A stretch of 64,000 nucleotides of DNA from contig JASWHV010000005.1 of assembly GCA_030760725.1 (NCBI GenBank), positions 94,928,622 through 94,992,621 of the forward strand. Reading direction: 5' to 3'. A model generated the notes under the pieces. The model worked only from the letters and a program-made list of their open reading frames with translations, did not search any database and had not been told where the DNA came from. Origin of the DNA: Neostapfia colusana (Eukaryota > Streptophyta > Magnoliopsida > Poales > Poaceae). A program made the position numbers and the translations under genes. This document shows, piece by piece, positions 22,635 to 34,061 of this stretch. Numbering within the stretch: the stretch's first letter is position 1; every line of letters starts with the position of its first letter.

Positions 22635-22755
22635 AGGGGGTATACTTTCTCGCCAACCTTATTGTCTTGGATTCACAAGGGATTGACATAATACTTGGAA
22701 TGGATTGGTTAAGCAAGCACAACGGAGTTATTCAATGTGCTGAGAGGACCGTGCA
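22635..22755 (+). pseudogene. pol: protease fragment of C
   Basis: Translates as KGVYFLANLIVLDSQGID followed by IILGMDWLSKHNG and CAERTVHV, the C-terminal half of a Ty3/gypsy aspartic protease (ILGMDWL motif). It is cut at 22755 by the LTR of A. The last bases GTGCA would be the target duplication of A; no matching copy is found on A's right side. Confidence 0.85.
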
Positions 22756-25700
22756 TGTAAAGGCCTCAGTTTTTGACACATGTTTAAAGTGTTCATCATC
22801 ACACACACACCTCATTTGAAGAAAGTTGATGAACACATATGAAGAGCAAGTAACCACCTTCAACGTGCTCATTAGAGAATAAACTCACAAAATGCAAAAG
22901 GGGCATTTCCCACATGCATCATCTAGGGGCTGGGCATATGAAAAACTCCTACACCTTGCTAGGAATGGCCATGCCAAGTTTCACCCAAATTCAAAACCTT
23001 TTTGAGGTCCTTTTGGGTATAGATAGAGAGAGGGTAGTTTTGGACTCAAATTCAAATTCAAACTGTTTTTATCCCATGAATTCAAAAGTGGGAGGCATAT
23101 TCTTACTCAGCACATTTTTGTGAGCTCACACACCAATTTTCACTCCATTTGGAGTTGATCTTGGCATGAGCTAAGTGTAGCAAATTCAAACTGTATTTGA
23201 ATTTCAAACTGAACATGTGCTGAAATTTAGTCAAACCAAACCCAATTTGAATTCTAACCAATTCAAATGGCCCAGGGGTAAATAATCCAAATCACCATGG
23301 GCATTGTGGGGATTACTGTTTACAACAGTAATATGGAATTAAGTTCAGAGGTTAAAAGGGGAGTGGGACCCACATGTCAGCCACTGAAGTGATTCAACCG
23401 ACTGAAAACTTTCTCACTCGGGTCTCCGGGCTTCAGCAGCGATCGCCACCGAGGGGAGGCCGCCGCGCCACCAGCTGCTTGGCCACGGGCGGGCGCAGGG
23501 CGGTTCTGAGCCTTCTTAAGGCGCTCCTCGCTTCTGCCGAGGTCTCCTCACCCGTTCTCCCCCTCGCAAGAACACAGAACCGGAATTCTTCTCTCCGCCG
23601 CTCGGAACCGATCGGAGAGCCATGATCACAGCCTCCCCACTCCCTCCAGAGCTACGAAAAGGTACTAGGAACCTTCATTCTTCTTCCCTGTTGCTAGAAA
23701 TCGGCTGAACTCGGGTGATCTCGGCTATACCGAGAGTTCCGTTCAGTGACCTAAACCCGCCGCACTTCGGGCTCCCGTGGACATCCCAACCGGGAGGTTG
23801 TCACGCCCAAACTAAGGCGTCCCTGGACGCGTTAGGGACCGGTGCTGCTCACCCCCGAGCCACAGCCAGAGGGCTTGATCGTCGGCGGTGAATTTCCAGT
23901 TTTCCCCTTTCTCGGTACAGACCGACCTTCGGTTACGGTTCTGTCAAATTCACGCTCTAGGAAGGGTTAGAGAGTTTCAATCCGTTCCTACACCGACTAG
24001 ACCTGGTAGCGCACAAGTTGCCTTCACAACCAGCCTGAGAACCCCTGTACCCGGCGTATTTCGAGGCTTGCCGATGGTGGATCCTGCGGGAAGCATCGGG
24101 CGCATTGTGGGAGCGTACTTCGGACCTTCCCCGAGCTGCATCGAGCCCATGCCGTGGTTCCTGAGGGACCACTTATGCTTTCCGGACGTTTGCTCGGTCG
24201 GTTGGGGTGCTAGGGAGGTCAGCCGACACGGCCGGAGTCCTTCCGGAGCTGTCGCTCGTCGCCGACCATGTGCCGGTCATTTTCATGACGAACTGAGCCC
24301 GGAATCATGTTCCCCGAGTGGAATTAGGCAGGGGCGGCCAGAATCATGAAGTTTGGAGCACCACAGAGGCTGCCGGCGAGCTCTCCGGCGAGGTGTCGCG
24401 GCGGCCGAATGCGGGCGTCGGGAGGTAGACGAAGCGGGCTGGCCCACGTGTCAGTGGCTCGGATTTTAAATCTGGGATCAGTCTGCGGCTCGGATCCGGT
24501 GTGCTGGCACGCAAAAATTCCGTGGACCCCGGTGTGTCATCGCTCCAGCGCCCAATACGTGTCCCCGTGGACCCACCGGCAGATTTAAACTTTTCCCCGA
24601 TTTTCAGATTTCATTCAAACTTCAAATCCTCATAACTTTGGCTAGAAAACTTCAAATCCAGTGAACACAAATTTGTTGGATTCAGCTCTCTGAGTACTTT
24701 CCAGAAAATCAAGTTTCACTTCATGAAAATCCCTATTTCTCCATAATTAATTCTCCAAAATTTAAACTGTTTAGAATTTTAACTGGAGAACCCTTTGGAG
24801 GAAAATTATGAAATTTTGCCAGGATGTTCATCAAAATATCCCTGAGCTACAATAAAAATGTCAAATCCATTTGATCTTATTTGATCCACCTAATGGTGTG
24901 ATTAATAAAACTGTTCCAGAGAAAATAGAAAATGTCCAGAAACATTTTCAGAATTTCTCTGAAATTGTTTAGCTCATATCTTAGGCTAGGAACCTTCAAA
25001 TTAAGTGAGACCGACTCTATTAGAACCCTCTGAAAATCTAGTTTTCAGAAAGTCATGGCTTGCTCCATGAAAATCCCTAGAACACCCTAAGAGCTCCAAT
25101 TAAGGTCAAGTACATAATTATTTGTGGAGAGATCAAATGAGCTTTGCTGCAACTAAAACTTGGCCAAGTCTCTGTTTAGGTTGTAACCAAGCCACAGTAA
25201 AAGTTTAAGAGTCATTGAGTCTGTCTAGTGAAACTTATAATCTTCACAAGTTTAACTTCAACTCAAATGCATTTAATTAACACATATACTTGTATATCAT
25301 GTAGTCGCTAGGGTCGAGGAGGAACCCGAAGTCTTAGACTTTGTCACTCCGGAAGAGCAGCTAGCCTACGACCAGGAGCAGCAAGGCAAGCTCCGGTTTG
25401 CATTAACCTTTTTACAAATTTTTACTGTTTTGAGAACGTTCTTTGAGTACCAATGACTTCTTGCATCAGAGTCTTGATTGAAACCCAAATGCATAGCCAA
25501 GAAAGCCATGGGTTGGGATTAGGATTGAAAACACCGTTAGCTACTGCAATGCTAAGATAGTGTAGGATTCGGTACAAGTCGAGTAGTTAGAACTACTCGC
25601 GAGAATAGGCTAGAGGCACATTGCTCGGGTAGAGATAGCAATGGAAATACAATACAATAAAAATGAGACCGAGCGGAGAGTAAGGGCATCAGGACTTTGG

Positions 25701-26796
25701 GGCCTGTGTGCTATAGCTCCGCTTGTGTCGATTGAGGACCGAGCCGTGTGTGGGCCTGTTGAACAAGCTAGAACAGTACCGAAGACTTACCGGCTATATG
25801 GGAACCGGGAAACCGATGTAACTCAGGTAGCTGGGTATTGAGGCATTGCCCGTCGTTCAGAGGGTAGGTTGAGAGCTTGAGGTGTAAATCGGCTGGTGGC
25901 ACTGAGATGCGCGTGCAGAGACCTCTTGCTTGGGACGATGGGACCGGTTCAATATTTGGCTGATGGGCGAAAGGTGGTTGCGTACGACGTCCGTGATGGT
26001 TGCTGTAGGCAACATCGAGTACGGGCGTACGTGACGGGTTATTCGGGTAAGCCTGCAGGTGTAAATCGATTATAATCATCGTCCCTCGCGGTCAGTGAGT
26101 ACCACTTGTTCACTGTACCATGACGTAGAAAGAACAGGCTAGTTACATGTTAAAATGTTGCTGATTGAAAGATGGACTTTGATTGTTAATGATTTGTTGT
26201 AGTTTAGAGCTAACTAAAGTTCTTTTCAACTTTGGGCAAAGTACATGAGAGAAATGCGTTTCTTGTTTCATCGCGGCTCTCTCATGTACCTTAGCGTAAG
26301 GTTCTCCACAACCTGCTGCTAAAACTTGAAAGTAAGGTTCCAATAATTAGGCGAGTCCTTTGCAAATTGTTTTATCTCATGTACCTATCACCCCTCATGT
26401 AGAAGTTCCATGTTTAGGAGAGATGGGTCAGTCTTGCTGAGCCTTCGTGCTCACTGCTTGTGTTTGAAGCTTTTGCAGAGTTCTATGAGGAAGGGACTCC
26501 CGAGGAGGAGACAGAACCCCAGGAGGGGAACCCCGTCGAGTGGGAGTCGTGCATGCCGCCGTGTTAGTGTGCGTGCATGCTAGCAAGGACACGTTCACGG
26601 GCTGAACGTGAACTTGATGCATAGTCTACGCCCGCGAGTGTAGACTGAACATATTTTGTTGTAAAAATGTTCATAAACCTTTTTATGTAATAAAACTTTG
26701 CTTCCGCTTTGTACCTTTGATGTGTGTTATCCGGTGCTGTGCAACGCAGCACCCCTCAGCGTGGTCCTGGCTCGACAAGGCAGTGGGGTCGTGTCA
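22756..26796 (+). repeat. 5' LTR of element A
   Basis: A 4041-base LTR that starts TGTAAAGGCCTCAG and ends GTCGTGTCA. The AATAAA polyadenylation signal is at 26689-26694 and the near-palindrome CGAGTAGTTAGAACTACTCG at 25580-25599. The layout is an AT-rich first 600 bases, a GC-rich middle (23380-24590), then AT-rich sequence to the end. I found no clear TATA box. Confidence 0.93.
23622..26567 (+). CDS. putative LTR-encoded three-exon acidic protein, most complete copy
   Basis: Model: exon 1 23622-23661 (ATG, 13 codons plus one base; donor AAAG|GTACTA), exon 2 25305-25385 (81 nt after ATGTAG; GC-type donor CAAG|GCAAGC), exon 3 26479-26567 (89 nt after CTTTTGCAG, ending TAG). The frame carries through both phase 1 junctions and would give about 69 residues. 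Exon 2 encodes EPEVLDFVTPEEQLAYDQEQ, and exon 3 FYEEGTPEEETEPQEG and then EWESCMPPC. The product is strongly acidic with no known domain. The reading frame also extends about 30 codons upstream of the ATG (SPPRKNTEPEFFSPPLGTDR). The other family 1 copies have ACG or CCG in place of this ATG, so the true start is unsure. The AATAAA lies 122 bases past the stop. This is prediction only. Confidence 0.45.
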
Positions 26797-26800
26797 GCAT

Positions 26801-26812
26801 TGGTATCAGAGC
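26801..26812 (+). promoter_or_regulatory. primer-binding site of A
   Basis: TGGTATCAGAGC, complementary to initiator-Met tRNA, 4 bases after the LTR end. Confidence 0.95.
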
Positions 26813-28299
26813 TCGCTTGAGGTTTAACGCACTACAAAGGTCATCTTTTTCAAAAATCCAGTGAGGAACGAGTTAGTAGCCCATATAAGGATGTTATTAG
26901 TGTATAGAAAGTGGCATACTAACCTAATTGCATATGTCGGAAAATCGTGCATCTCGGAACGCTTTATGTCTTGGGGGGTGCACGTAAGCGCTGTCCACCA
27001 GTGCGCACAAGCTGAAGGGTGGAGCCCCAGGGGTGGCAGGTAACCCGACACGCTTTAATATCCTCTACGACTCTTCATGTCATTTGGGGTATTCGAGCAA
27101 CGTCTGTCCCTGGCGTGTGTGGTGCAATTTGGGAGACCCCGTCACGTGGTCAGTAACGTGAACACGTAGCTCAAGGTGTGTTTGACTTGAGAACATCCGG
27201 GCGAGTGATGACGGCCGGGTGTACGAACTGTATGGATACCGGGCTCGGTGTGCAGCCGAGTCTGACGATTGTATGAGTTATCTGCAGGTAGCCTAACTAC
27301 GAAACGGTAGACGTGTAGAATTCGTGTGCGAGTGACACTTAGTGCCACTGAACTAACGAAGCCTGCTAAGTCCGGTATAGGTTTTTCTTTGTGAGGACGT
27401 AGTACCGACATGATCTGGTGACGCATCTACGTCACACCCCACTCAATGATAAACTTCATGGTAAAAACTTGAAGGTTTTAATCTAGAACATTAAAACTTT
27501 GCTGTAATCTCTTCCCTTAATCAGGACATTCAAAGTTAACAAGCTTTCAACTTATAGGATATTAAGGACAGAGTCCCCTGTTTCCAGCTGAATTAAGGCT
27601 GAAGTTAATCAGAGGTTAGAGGTTGAGTTCTTTCGAGGTTGGGGTCGTGTGATACATTTCTGGAACCCTTTAGAAGAGCGTTACAACTTTTATGTTGAGG
27701 TAGATAGGTGTTTCATCCCTTAACCAATCGAAAAATGCAGTAGAGTGGAAACTGTCCAGAAAACAGGGCAGAGCAAACACTCTCTGTAAACTCTCTGTAA
27801 ATTAAGTATAAATTCCTGCATACAAATCCAAAAATAGAAAATGAGGTAGTTCTGGAAAGCTTATGAGATGGGTTACAACTTTGTAACAGAATGTTTTGTC
27901 AGATGTGGAGCAGAATTAACTGGAATTCTTGGATCAAATCAGTACCTGAAGCAGGGTGGTGATGTCCAATTTTCTCCAGAAATTCTGTTAACTTTAACAT
28001 CTCATAACTTTTGAACAAGGACAGATCTTAGGCCAAGCAAATACTTTCTGGAAATCTATTGAAGTTAACTTTAACTTTGATGTTGATCTCCAGAATTGGT
28101 TTTGCTTTAGCATGGCCTAAATCAGGTTGAAATGGAAACTGGTCAGGGCTGTCATGTTGGACAGCAGATCAGCAGTCAAATTTGTTTAAATTTGAACTAG
28201 GATTCCAAGTCTTATGAGTTCAATGACATGTTTTATTTTATAAATCAATGGTTTACAGTTCAATTAAATATTTGACATTTCTCAAATATGTTTTTATAG
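26813..28299 (+). other. 5' leader of A
   Basis: A 1.5 kb untranslated leader collinear with those of B and E. An antisense ORF of 94 codons lies at 27142-27426 (minus), containing HKEKPIPDLAGFVSS and RLHTEPGIHTVRTP. The leader ends TTTTTATAG directly before the ORF0 ATG. No sense ORF of note. Confidence 0.65.
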
Positions 28300-29245
28300 A
28301 TGACAGCGGATAAACAGTTTGAGAACGGGTGGGTGGAATCTCACTGTTCTCACGGCAGCGGCTATCCGGAAGCATTGAGGCAGATGCTTCAATATTTCGG
28401 GTACAACCAGATGCAGCAGTACTTCACCAAGTAAGAAGTTGAGGAGGGGAACAAGACGTGGACAATCCATGTCGAGGTTCCTGCAGGGCCTACGCCACCC
28501 GGTTGGGCGCTGTTCACCGTTACGGTGAGAGGTAGACAACCGGAGGGGATGTGGCAAGTGGCAGCCCGCGACACCTTGTCGCGTTTTTGCCAACTACACG
28601 TGAGAGCTATGGAGGGCACTCCATACGCGCTCGTTCCGGTGGAGGGACGGGCACATCATGTGTGGGAAGGGAGGTACATAGAGGCAACAGATCCAGGTTG
28701 CCCAAGGTACAACCCCGCGGAGGCGAACCTCAGCCTCCAGATGAAGGCGGGAAAGGCCGTGATGGACAGCCAAGCTGTTCATACGGAGTGTCTCGCTGCA
28801 AAACTCAAGGAGAGCACAAGCCGTGGAGACCATTTCGAGAGTGCTCACAGCGCACTCCGCAATGTGCTCCTTCCGACGATTAAGCGACTGAATGAACAGC
28901 ATAATCAGTTGCATCGTCTGAAGAAGGCAAGGAAGAAAAGTCGTGTTGACATCGCGGCGTTGCAAGAGCAAGTGCAGGCTCTGACCCAGCAGAATGAGGT
29001 CCTTACTCAAGAACGGGACGATGCTACTGAGGAAGGGCAAGTGCTGGGAAGAAGACTACAACCAGGCCATGGACGAGGTTCACGCGTTGCAGGACCTCGT
29101 ACCTTTGGTATTGGGCATACCGGTGGTCTTGGGTCTTCCAGCAATGGGAGAACCCGAGATGGGAGAGGAGGTTGTAGATCCGGAGCCACCAGCAGAAGTA
29201 CCGGAGGAGGACGACCCACAGGAGGTCGAGTTCTACTCCGAGTAG
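28300..29245 (+). pseudogene. ORF0 of A, broken
   Basis: Same protein as E's ORF0. The ATG at 28300 directly follows the acceptor-like TTTTTATAG. GAA is changed to TAA at 28432-28434 (codon 45). An extra T near 29042 shifts the frame in the coiled-coil region, after which the ending EVEFYSE is read in the new frame and stops at 29245. The alpha-beta-beta-alpha part and the first half of the coiled coil remain readable. Confidence 0.85.
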
Positions 29246-29519
29246 GGGGTTACCATTGCCAAGTAGGGCAACCGGAATAGTGTGACCCAAACTTTTGTAA
29301 CCAGTGACATATCGTGTAGGCAGTAGCGTATGTATAGGTAGTGACGACATGAGCACGACTTCTCGGAGATCCAAGAATAATGTATCTTGTATAAAGTTAT
29401 GCTTTATCAATATGTGTGAATGTTGTGCAAATTATTCATGCGTCACTTCAAATACCTACTCTTTCATATGGAATTTTTAAGTATGACATGTGCTGATCGC
29501 TGCTGTTTTAAATTTAAGA

Positions 29520-30008
29520 ATGACTCGTAATCGTGCCAACCCGGACGTTGGGGGTTCTAGTCAAGGGGGAGAAACCTCCCAACAGCCTCCCGAGGACTCC
29601 TCAGGACAGAAACAGCAGCAGCAGCCACAGCAACAACCGCCACCGCCACCGCCAACTGTTACTTTGACGGATATTGTAGCAGCAATGGCGGGCTCTCATC
29701 AGCAGAATACGGAGTTGCTGCAGACCCTCATTGCCAATACGTCTCGACCAGAGAGGCGTCAAGATCGTGAGGAGCGCCAACAGAGCTCCTATTCCGACTT
29801 TCTAGCAACTCATCCCCCAGTATTCTCAAGGGCGGATGAACCCATCGATGCGGACAACTGGCTCCGCACGATGGAGATGAAGTTCGGGCTGCTACAAGTG
29901 AGTGAGCAGCGCAAGACTCAGTTCGCTGTGCAACAGCTCCAGGGATCCGCGGGTGCATGGTGGGCGAACTACTGTGCTTCACAGCCCACCGACCGGGTTA
30001 TGACCTGG
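29520..30008 (+). pseudogene. gag: gag of A, N-terminal part before insertion B
   Basis: ATG at 29520 (MTRNRANPDVGGSSQGGE), then a Gln/Pro-rich segment and a capsid-like region (ADNWLRTMEMKFGLLQVSEQ, AWWANYCASQPTDRVMTW). The frame is open up to 30008, where the LTR of B begins in the middle of the codon after MTW. It continues at 45447. The 274 bases before it are the ORF0-gag spacer; the acceptor-like TTTCAG seen in B and E is TTTAAG here. Confidence 0.92.
30004..30008 (+). repeat. target-site duplication of B, left copy
   Basis: CCTGG immediately before the LTR start TGTAAAGG. The identical CCTGG follows B's 3' LTR at 45447-45451. Together they restore the gag reading frame of A across the insertion. 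Confidence 0.97.
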
Positions 30009-33000
30009 TGTAAAGGCCTCAGTTTTTGACACATGTAAGTGTTCATCACCACACCACACAACCCATTTGAAGAAAGTGGATGAACACATTTGAAGAGCAA
30101 GTAACCATTATCAACAAGCTCATTAGAGAATAAACTCACAAAATGCAAAAGTGGTATTTCCCACATGCATCATTTAGGGGCTGGGCATATGAAAACTCCT
30201 ACACCCTTCTAGGGATGTCCATGCCAAGTTTCACCCAAATTCAAAACCTTTTTGAGGTAGTTTTGGGTATAGCTAGAAAGAGGGTGGTTTGAACTCAAAT
30301 TCAAATTCAAACTGTTTTTACCCCATGAATTCAAAAGTGGGAAACATATTCTTACAAAGCACATTTTTGTGAGATCACACACCAATTTTCACTCCATTTG
30401 GAGTTGATCTTGACATGAGCTGAGTGGAGCAAATTCAAACTTTATTTGAATTTCAAACTGAACATGTGCTGAAATTTAGTCAAACCAAACACAATTTGAA
30501 TTCTAACCAATTCAAATGGCTCAGGGGTGAATAATTCAAATCACCATGGGCATTTTAGGGCTCACTGTTTACAACAGTGATTTGGAGATAAGTTCAGAGG
30601 TTAAAAATGAAAGTGGGACCCACATGTCAGTCGCTGAAGTGATTCAACCGACTGAGACTTTCTCACTCGGGTCTTCGGGCTTCAGCAGCGATCGCCACCG
30701 AGGGAGGCCGCCGCGCCACCAGCAGCTTGGCCATGCGCGAGCCAGGGTCGGTTCCGAGGTTTTCTTAAGGCGCCCCCACGCCGTGGCCGAAGCCCCTCGC
30801 CATTTTCTCCTCGCAAGAACATAGAACCGGGAATCCTTCCTCCGCCGCTCAGAACCGATCGGAGAGCCCCGATCACAGCCTCCCCGTCCCGTCCAGGGCT
30901 ACGGCAAGGTACTAGGAACCTTCCTCCTTCTTCCCCGTCGCTAGAACTCGGCTGAAACGGGTCGATCTCGGCTATACCGAGAGTTCCATTTAGAGACACC
31001 AAGCCGCCGCACTTCGGGCTCCCGTGGAAAGCCCAACCGGGGGGTTGTCACGCCCGAGCTAAGGCGTCCCTGGACGCGTTGGTGACCGGTGCTGCTCACC
31101 CCCGAGCCACAGCCCGAATGCTTGCTCACCGGCGGCGAATTTCCAATTTTCCCCTTTCTCGGTACAGACTGACCTTCGGGTGCGGTTCTGTCGAATCCAT
31201 ACTCTAGGAAGGATTAGCGAGTCTCAATCCACTCCCACATAAACTAGACCCGGTAGCGCACAAGTTGCCTTCACAACCTATAGCTGAAGAACCCCTGTAC
31301 GCGACATATTTCAAAGATTGCCAACGGCGGATCATGCGGGAAGCATCGGGCGCACGGTAAGGGCCTACGTCGGGCTTTCCCCGAGCTGCTTCAAGCTCAT
31401 GTCGACCTTCCCTAAGGTCCACTGATGCTCCCCGACCGATTTCTCGAGTGATTGAGGTGCTAGGGAGGTCGGCCGACACGGCCGAAGTTCTCCCGAGGCC
31501 GCCGCTCGACGCCGAGCAGGTTCCGGCCATTTTCATGACAAGCTGAGCCTGGAATCATGTTCCCTGAGTGAAAGTAGGCAGGGGCGGCCAGAATCGTGAA
31601 GTTTGGAGCTCCACAGAGGCTGCCGGCGAGCTCTCCGGTGAGGCGTCGCGGCGGCCGAACGTGGGAGTCAGGAGGTAGACGAAGGGGGTGGACCCCGGCT
31701 GTCAGCGGTAGATATTTTAAAACTGGTATCTGCTGCGGCTTGGATCTGGTGTGCTGGCCCGCAAAAACCCCATAGACCTCGGTGTGCTGTCGCCCAAGCG
31801 CCCGACACGTGTACCGTTGACCCACCAGCAGATTTGAACTTTTCCCCGATTTTCAGATTTCATTCAAAATTCAAATCCTTAGAACTTGGGCTAGGAAACT
31901 CCAAATCGAGTGAACATAATTTTGTTGGATTCAGCTCTCGGAGTAATTTCCAGCAAATCAAGTTTCACTTCATGAAAATCCTTATTTCTCCATAATTAAT
32001 TCCTCAAAATTTAAACTGTTTGGAATTTTAACTGGAGAATCCTTTGGAGGAAAATTCTGAAATTTTGCTGGGATGTTCACCAAGATATACCTGAACTACC
32101 ATAAAATTTTCAGATCCATTTGAGCTCATTTGATCCACCTAATGGTGTGATTAATGAAACTGTTCCAGAGAAAATAGAAAATGTCCAGAAACATTTTCAG
32201 AATTTCTCTGAAATTGTTTAGATCATATCTTTAGCTAGGAACCTTCAAATTAAGTGAGACCAACTCCATTAGAACCCTCTGAAAATCTATTTTTCAGAAA
32301 GTCATGGCTTGTTCCATGAAAATCCCTAGAACACCCTAAGAGTTCCAATTAAGGTCAAGGACATAATTAATTGTGGAGGGCTCAAATGAGCTTTGCTGCA
32401 ACTAAAACTTGACCATGTCTCTTTTCAGGTGGTAACCAAGCCACAGTAAAAGTTTCACAGTCCTTGGGTCGGTCTAGTGAGACTTATAAACTTCACAAGT
32501 TTAAATGCAATTCAAATGCATTCCAATTAATACATATACTGCTTATATCATGTAGTCGCTAAGGTCGAGGAGGAACCCGAAGTCTTAGACTTCGTTACTC
32601 CGGAAGAGCAGCTAGCCTACAACCAAGAGCAGCAAGGCAAGCCCCGGTTTGCATTACCCTTTCACAAATTCTTACTGTTTTGAGCACTTACTTGGAGTAC
32701 CATTACTTCTTGCATTAGAGCTTGTTTGCAAACCCAAATGCATAGCGAAGAGAACCATGGGTTGGGATTAGGTTGGAAAACCCTGTTAGCTACTGCAATG
32801 CTAAGATAGTGTAGGATTCGGTACAAGTAGAGTAGTTGGAACTACTCGCGAGAATAGGCTAGAGGCACATTGCTCGGGTAGAGATAGCAAATGAAACACA
32901 TGGCAATGAAAGTGAGACCGAGCGGATAGTAAGGGCAGCAGGACTTTGGGGCCTGTGTGCTATAGCTCCGCTTGTGTCGATTGAGGACCGAGCCATGTGC

Positions 33001-34045
33001 GGGCCTGTTGAACAAGCTAGAAGAGTACCGAGGACCTACCGGCTATATGGGAACCGGGAAACCGATGTAACTCGGGTAGCTGGGTGTTGAGGCATAGTTG
33101 GTCGTTCAGAGGGTAGGTTGAGAGCTCGAGGTGTAAATCGGCTGGCGGCACTGAGATGCGCGTGCAGAGACCTATTGCTCGGGACGATTGGACCGGTTCA
33201 ACATTTGGCTAACGGGTGAAAGGTGGTTGCGTACGGCGTCCGTGATGGTTGCTGTAGGCAACATCGAGTACGGGCGTACGTGACGGGTTATTCGGGTAAC
33301 CCTGCAGGTGTAAATCTATTATAATCGCCGTCCCTCACGGTCAGTGAGTACCACTTGTTCACTGTACCGTGACGTAGAAAGAACAGGCTAGATACATGTT
33401 AAAATGTTGCTGATTGAAGGATGAACTTTGATTGTTAATGATTTGTTAAAGTATAGAGCAAACTAAAGTTCCCTTTCAATTTTGGGCAAAGTACATGAGA
33501 GAAATGTGTTTCTTGTTTGATTGCGGCTCTCTCATGTGCCTTAGCTTAAGGTTCTCCACAACCGGCTGCTAAACTTGAAAGTAAGGTTCCACTAATTAGG
33601 CGAATCCTTTGCAACTTGTTTTACCTCATGTACCCATCACCCCTCATGTAGAAGTTCCATGTTTATGAGAGACGGGTCAGTCTGGCTGAGCCTTCGTGCT
33701 CACTGCTTATGTTTGAAGCTTTTGCCGGGTTCTATGAGGAAGGGACTCCCAAGGAGGAGATGGAACCCCAGGAGGAGAAACCCGTCGAGTGGGAGTCGTG
33801 CACGCCGCCGTGTTAGTGATTGTGCGTGCTAGCGGGGACACGTTCACGGGCTGAACATGAACTCGATGCGTAGTCTATGCCCGTGAGTGTAGACTGAACA
33901 TATTTTGTTGTAAAAATGTTCATAAACCTCTTTATGTAATAAAATTTTGCTTCCGCTTTGTACCTTTGATGTGTGTTATCTGGTGCTGTGCAACGCAGCA
34001 CCCCTCAGCGTGATCCTTGCTCGACAAGACCATGGGGTCGTGTCA
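30009..34045 (+). repeat. 5' LTR of element B
   Basis: A 4037-base LTR running from TGTAAAGGCCTCAG to GTCGTGTCA. AATAAA is at 33938-33943. The palindrome at 32830-32849 has one arm mismatch (AGAGTAGTT). Differences from the 3' LTR include a small deletion near 30038. Confidence 0.95.
30869..33816 (+). other. LTR-encoded acidic ORF, copy B 5' LTR
   Basis: Exon 1 is open to donor CAAG|GTACTA at 30908, but the ATG position is CCG (30869). Exon 2 is 32556-32636, 81 nt, open, with GC donor. Exon 3 is 33728-33816, open and ending TAG, but its acceptor CAG is changed to CCG (33725-33727), so this copy is probably not spliced correctly. Phase 1 is kept throughout. Confidence 0.4.
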
Positions 34046-34049
34046 GCAT

Positions 34050-34061
34050 TGGTATCAGAGC
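34050..34061 (+). promoter_or_regulatory. primer-binding site of B
   Basis: TGGTATCAGAGC after the LTR end and a GCAT spacer; initiator-Met tRNA type. Confidence 0.95.
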
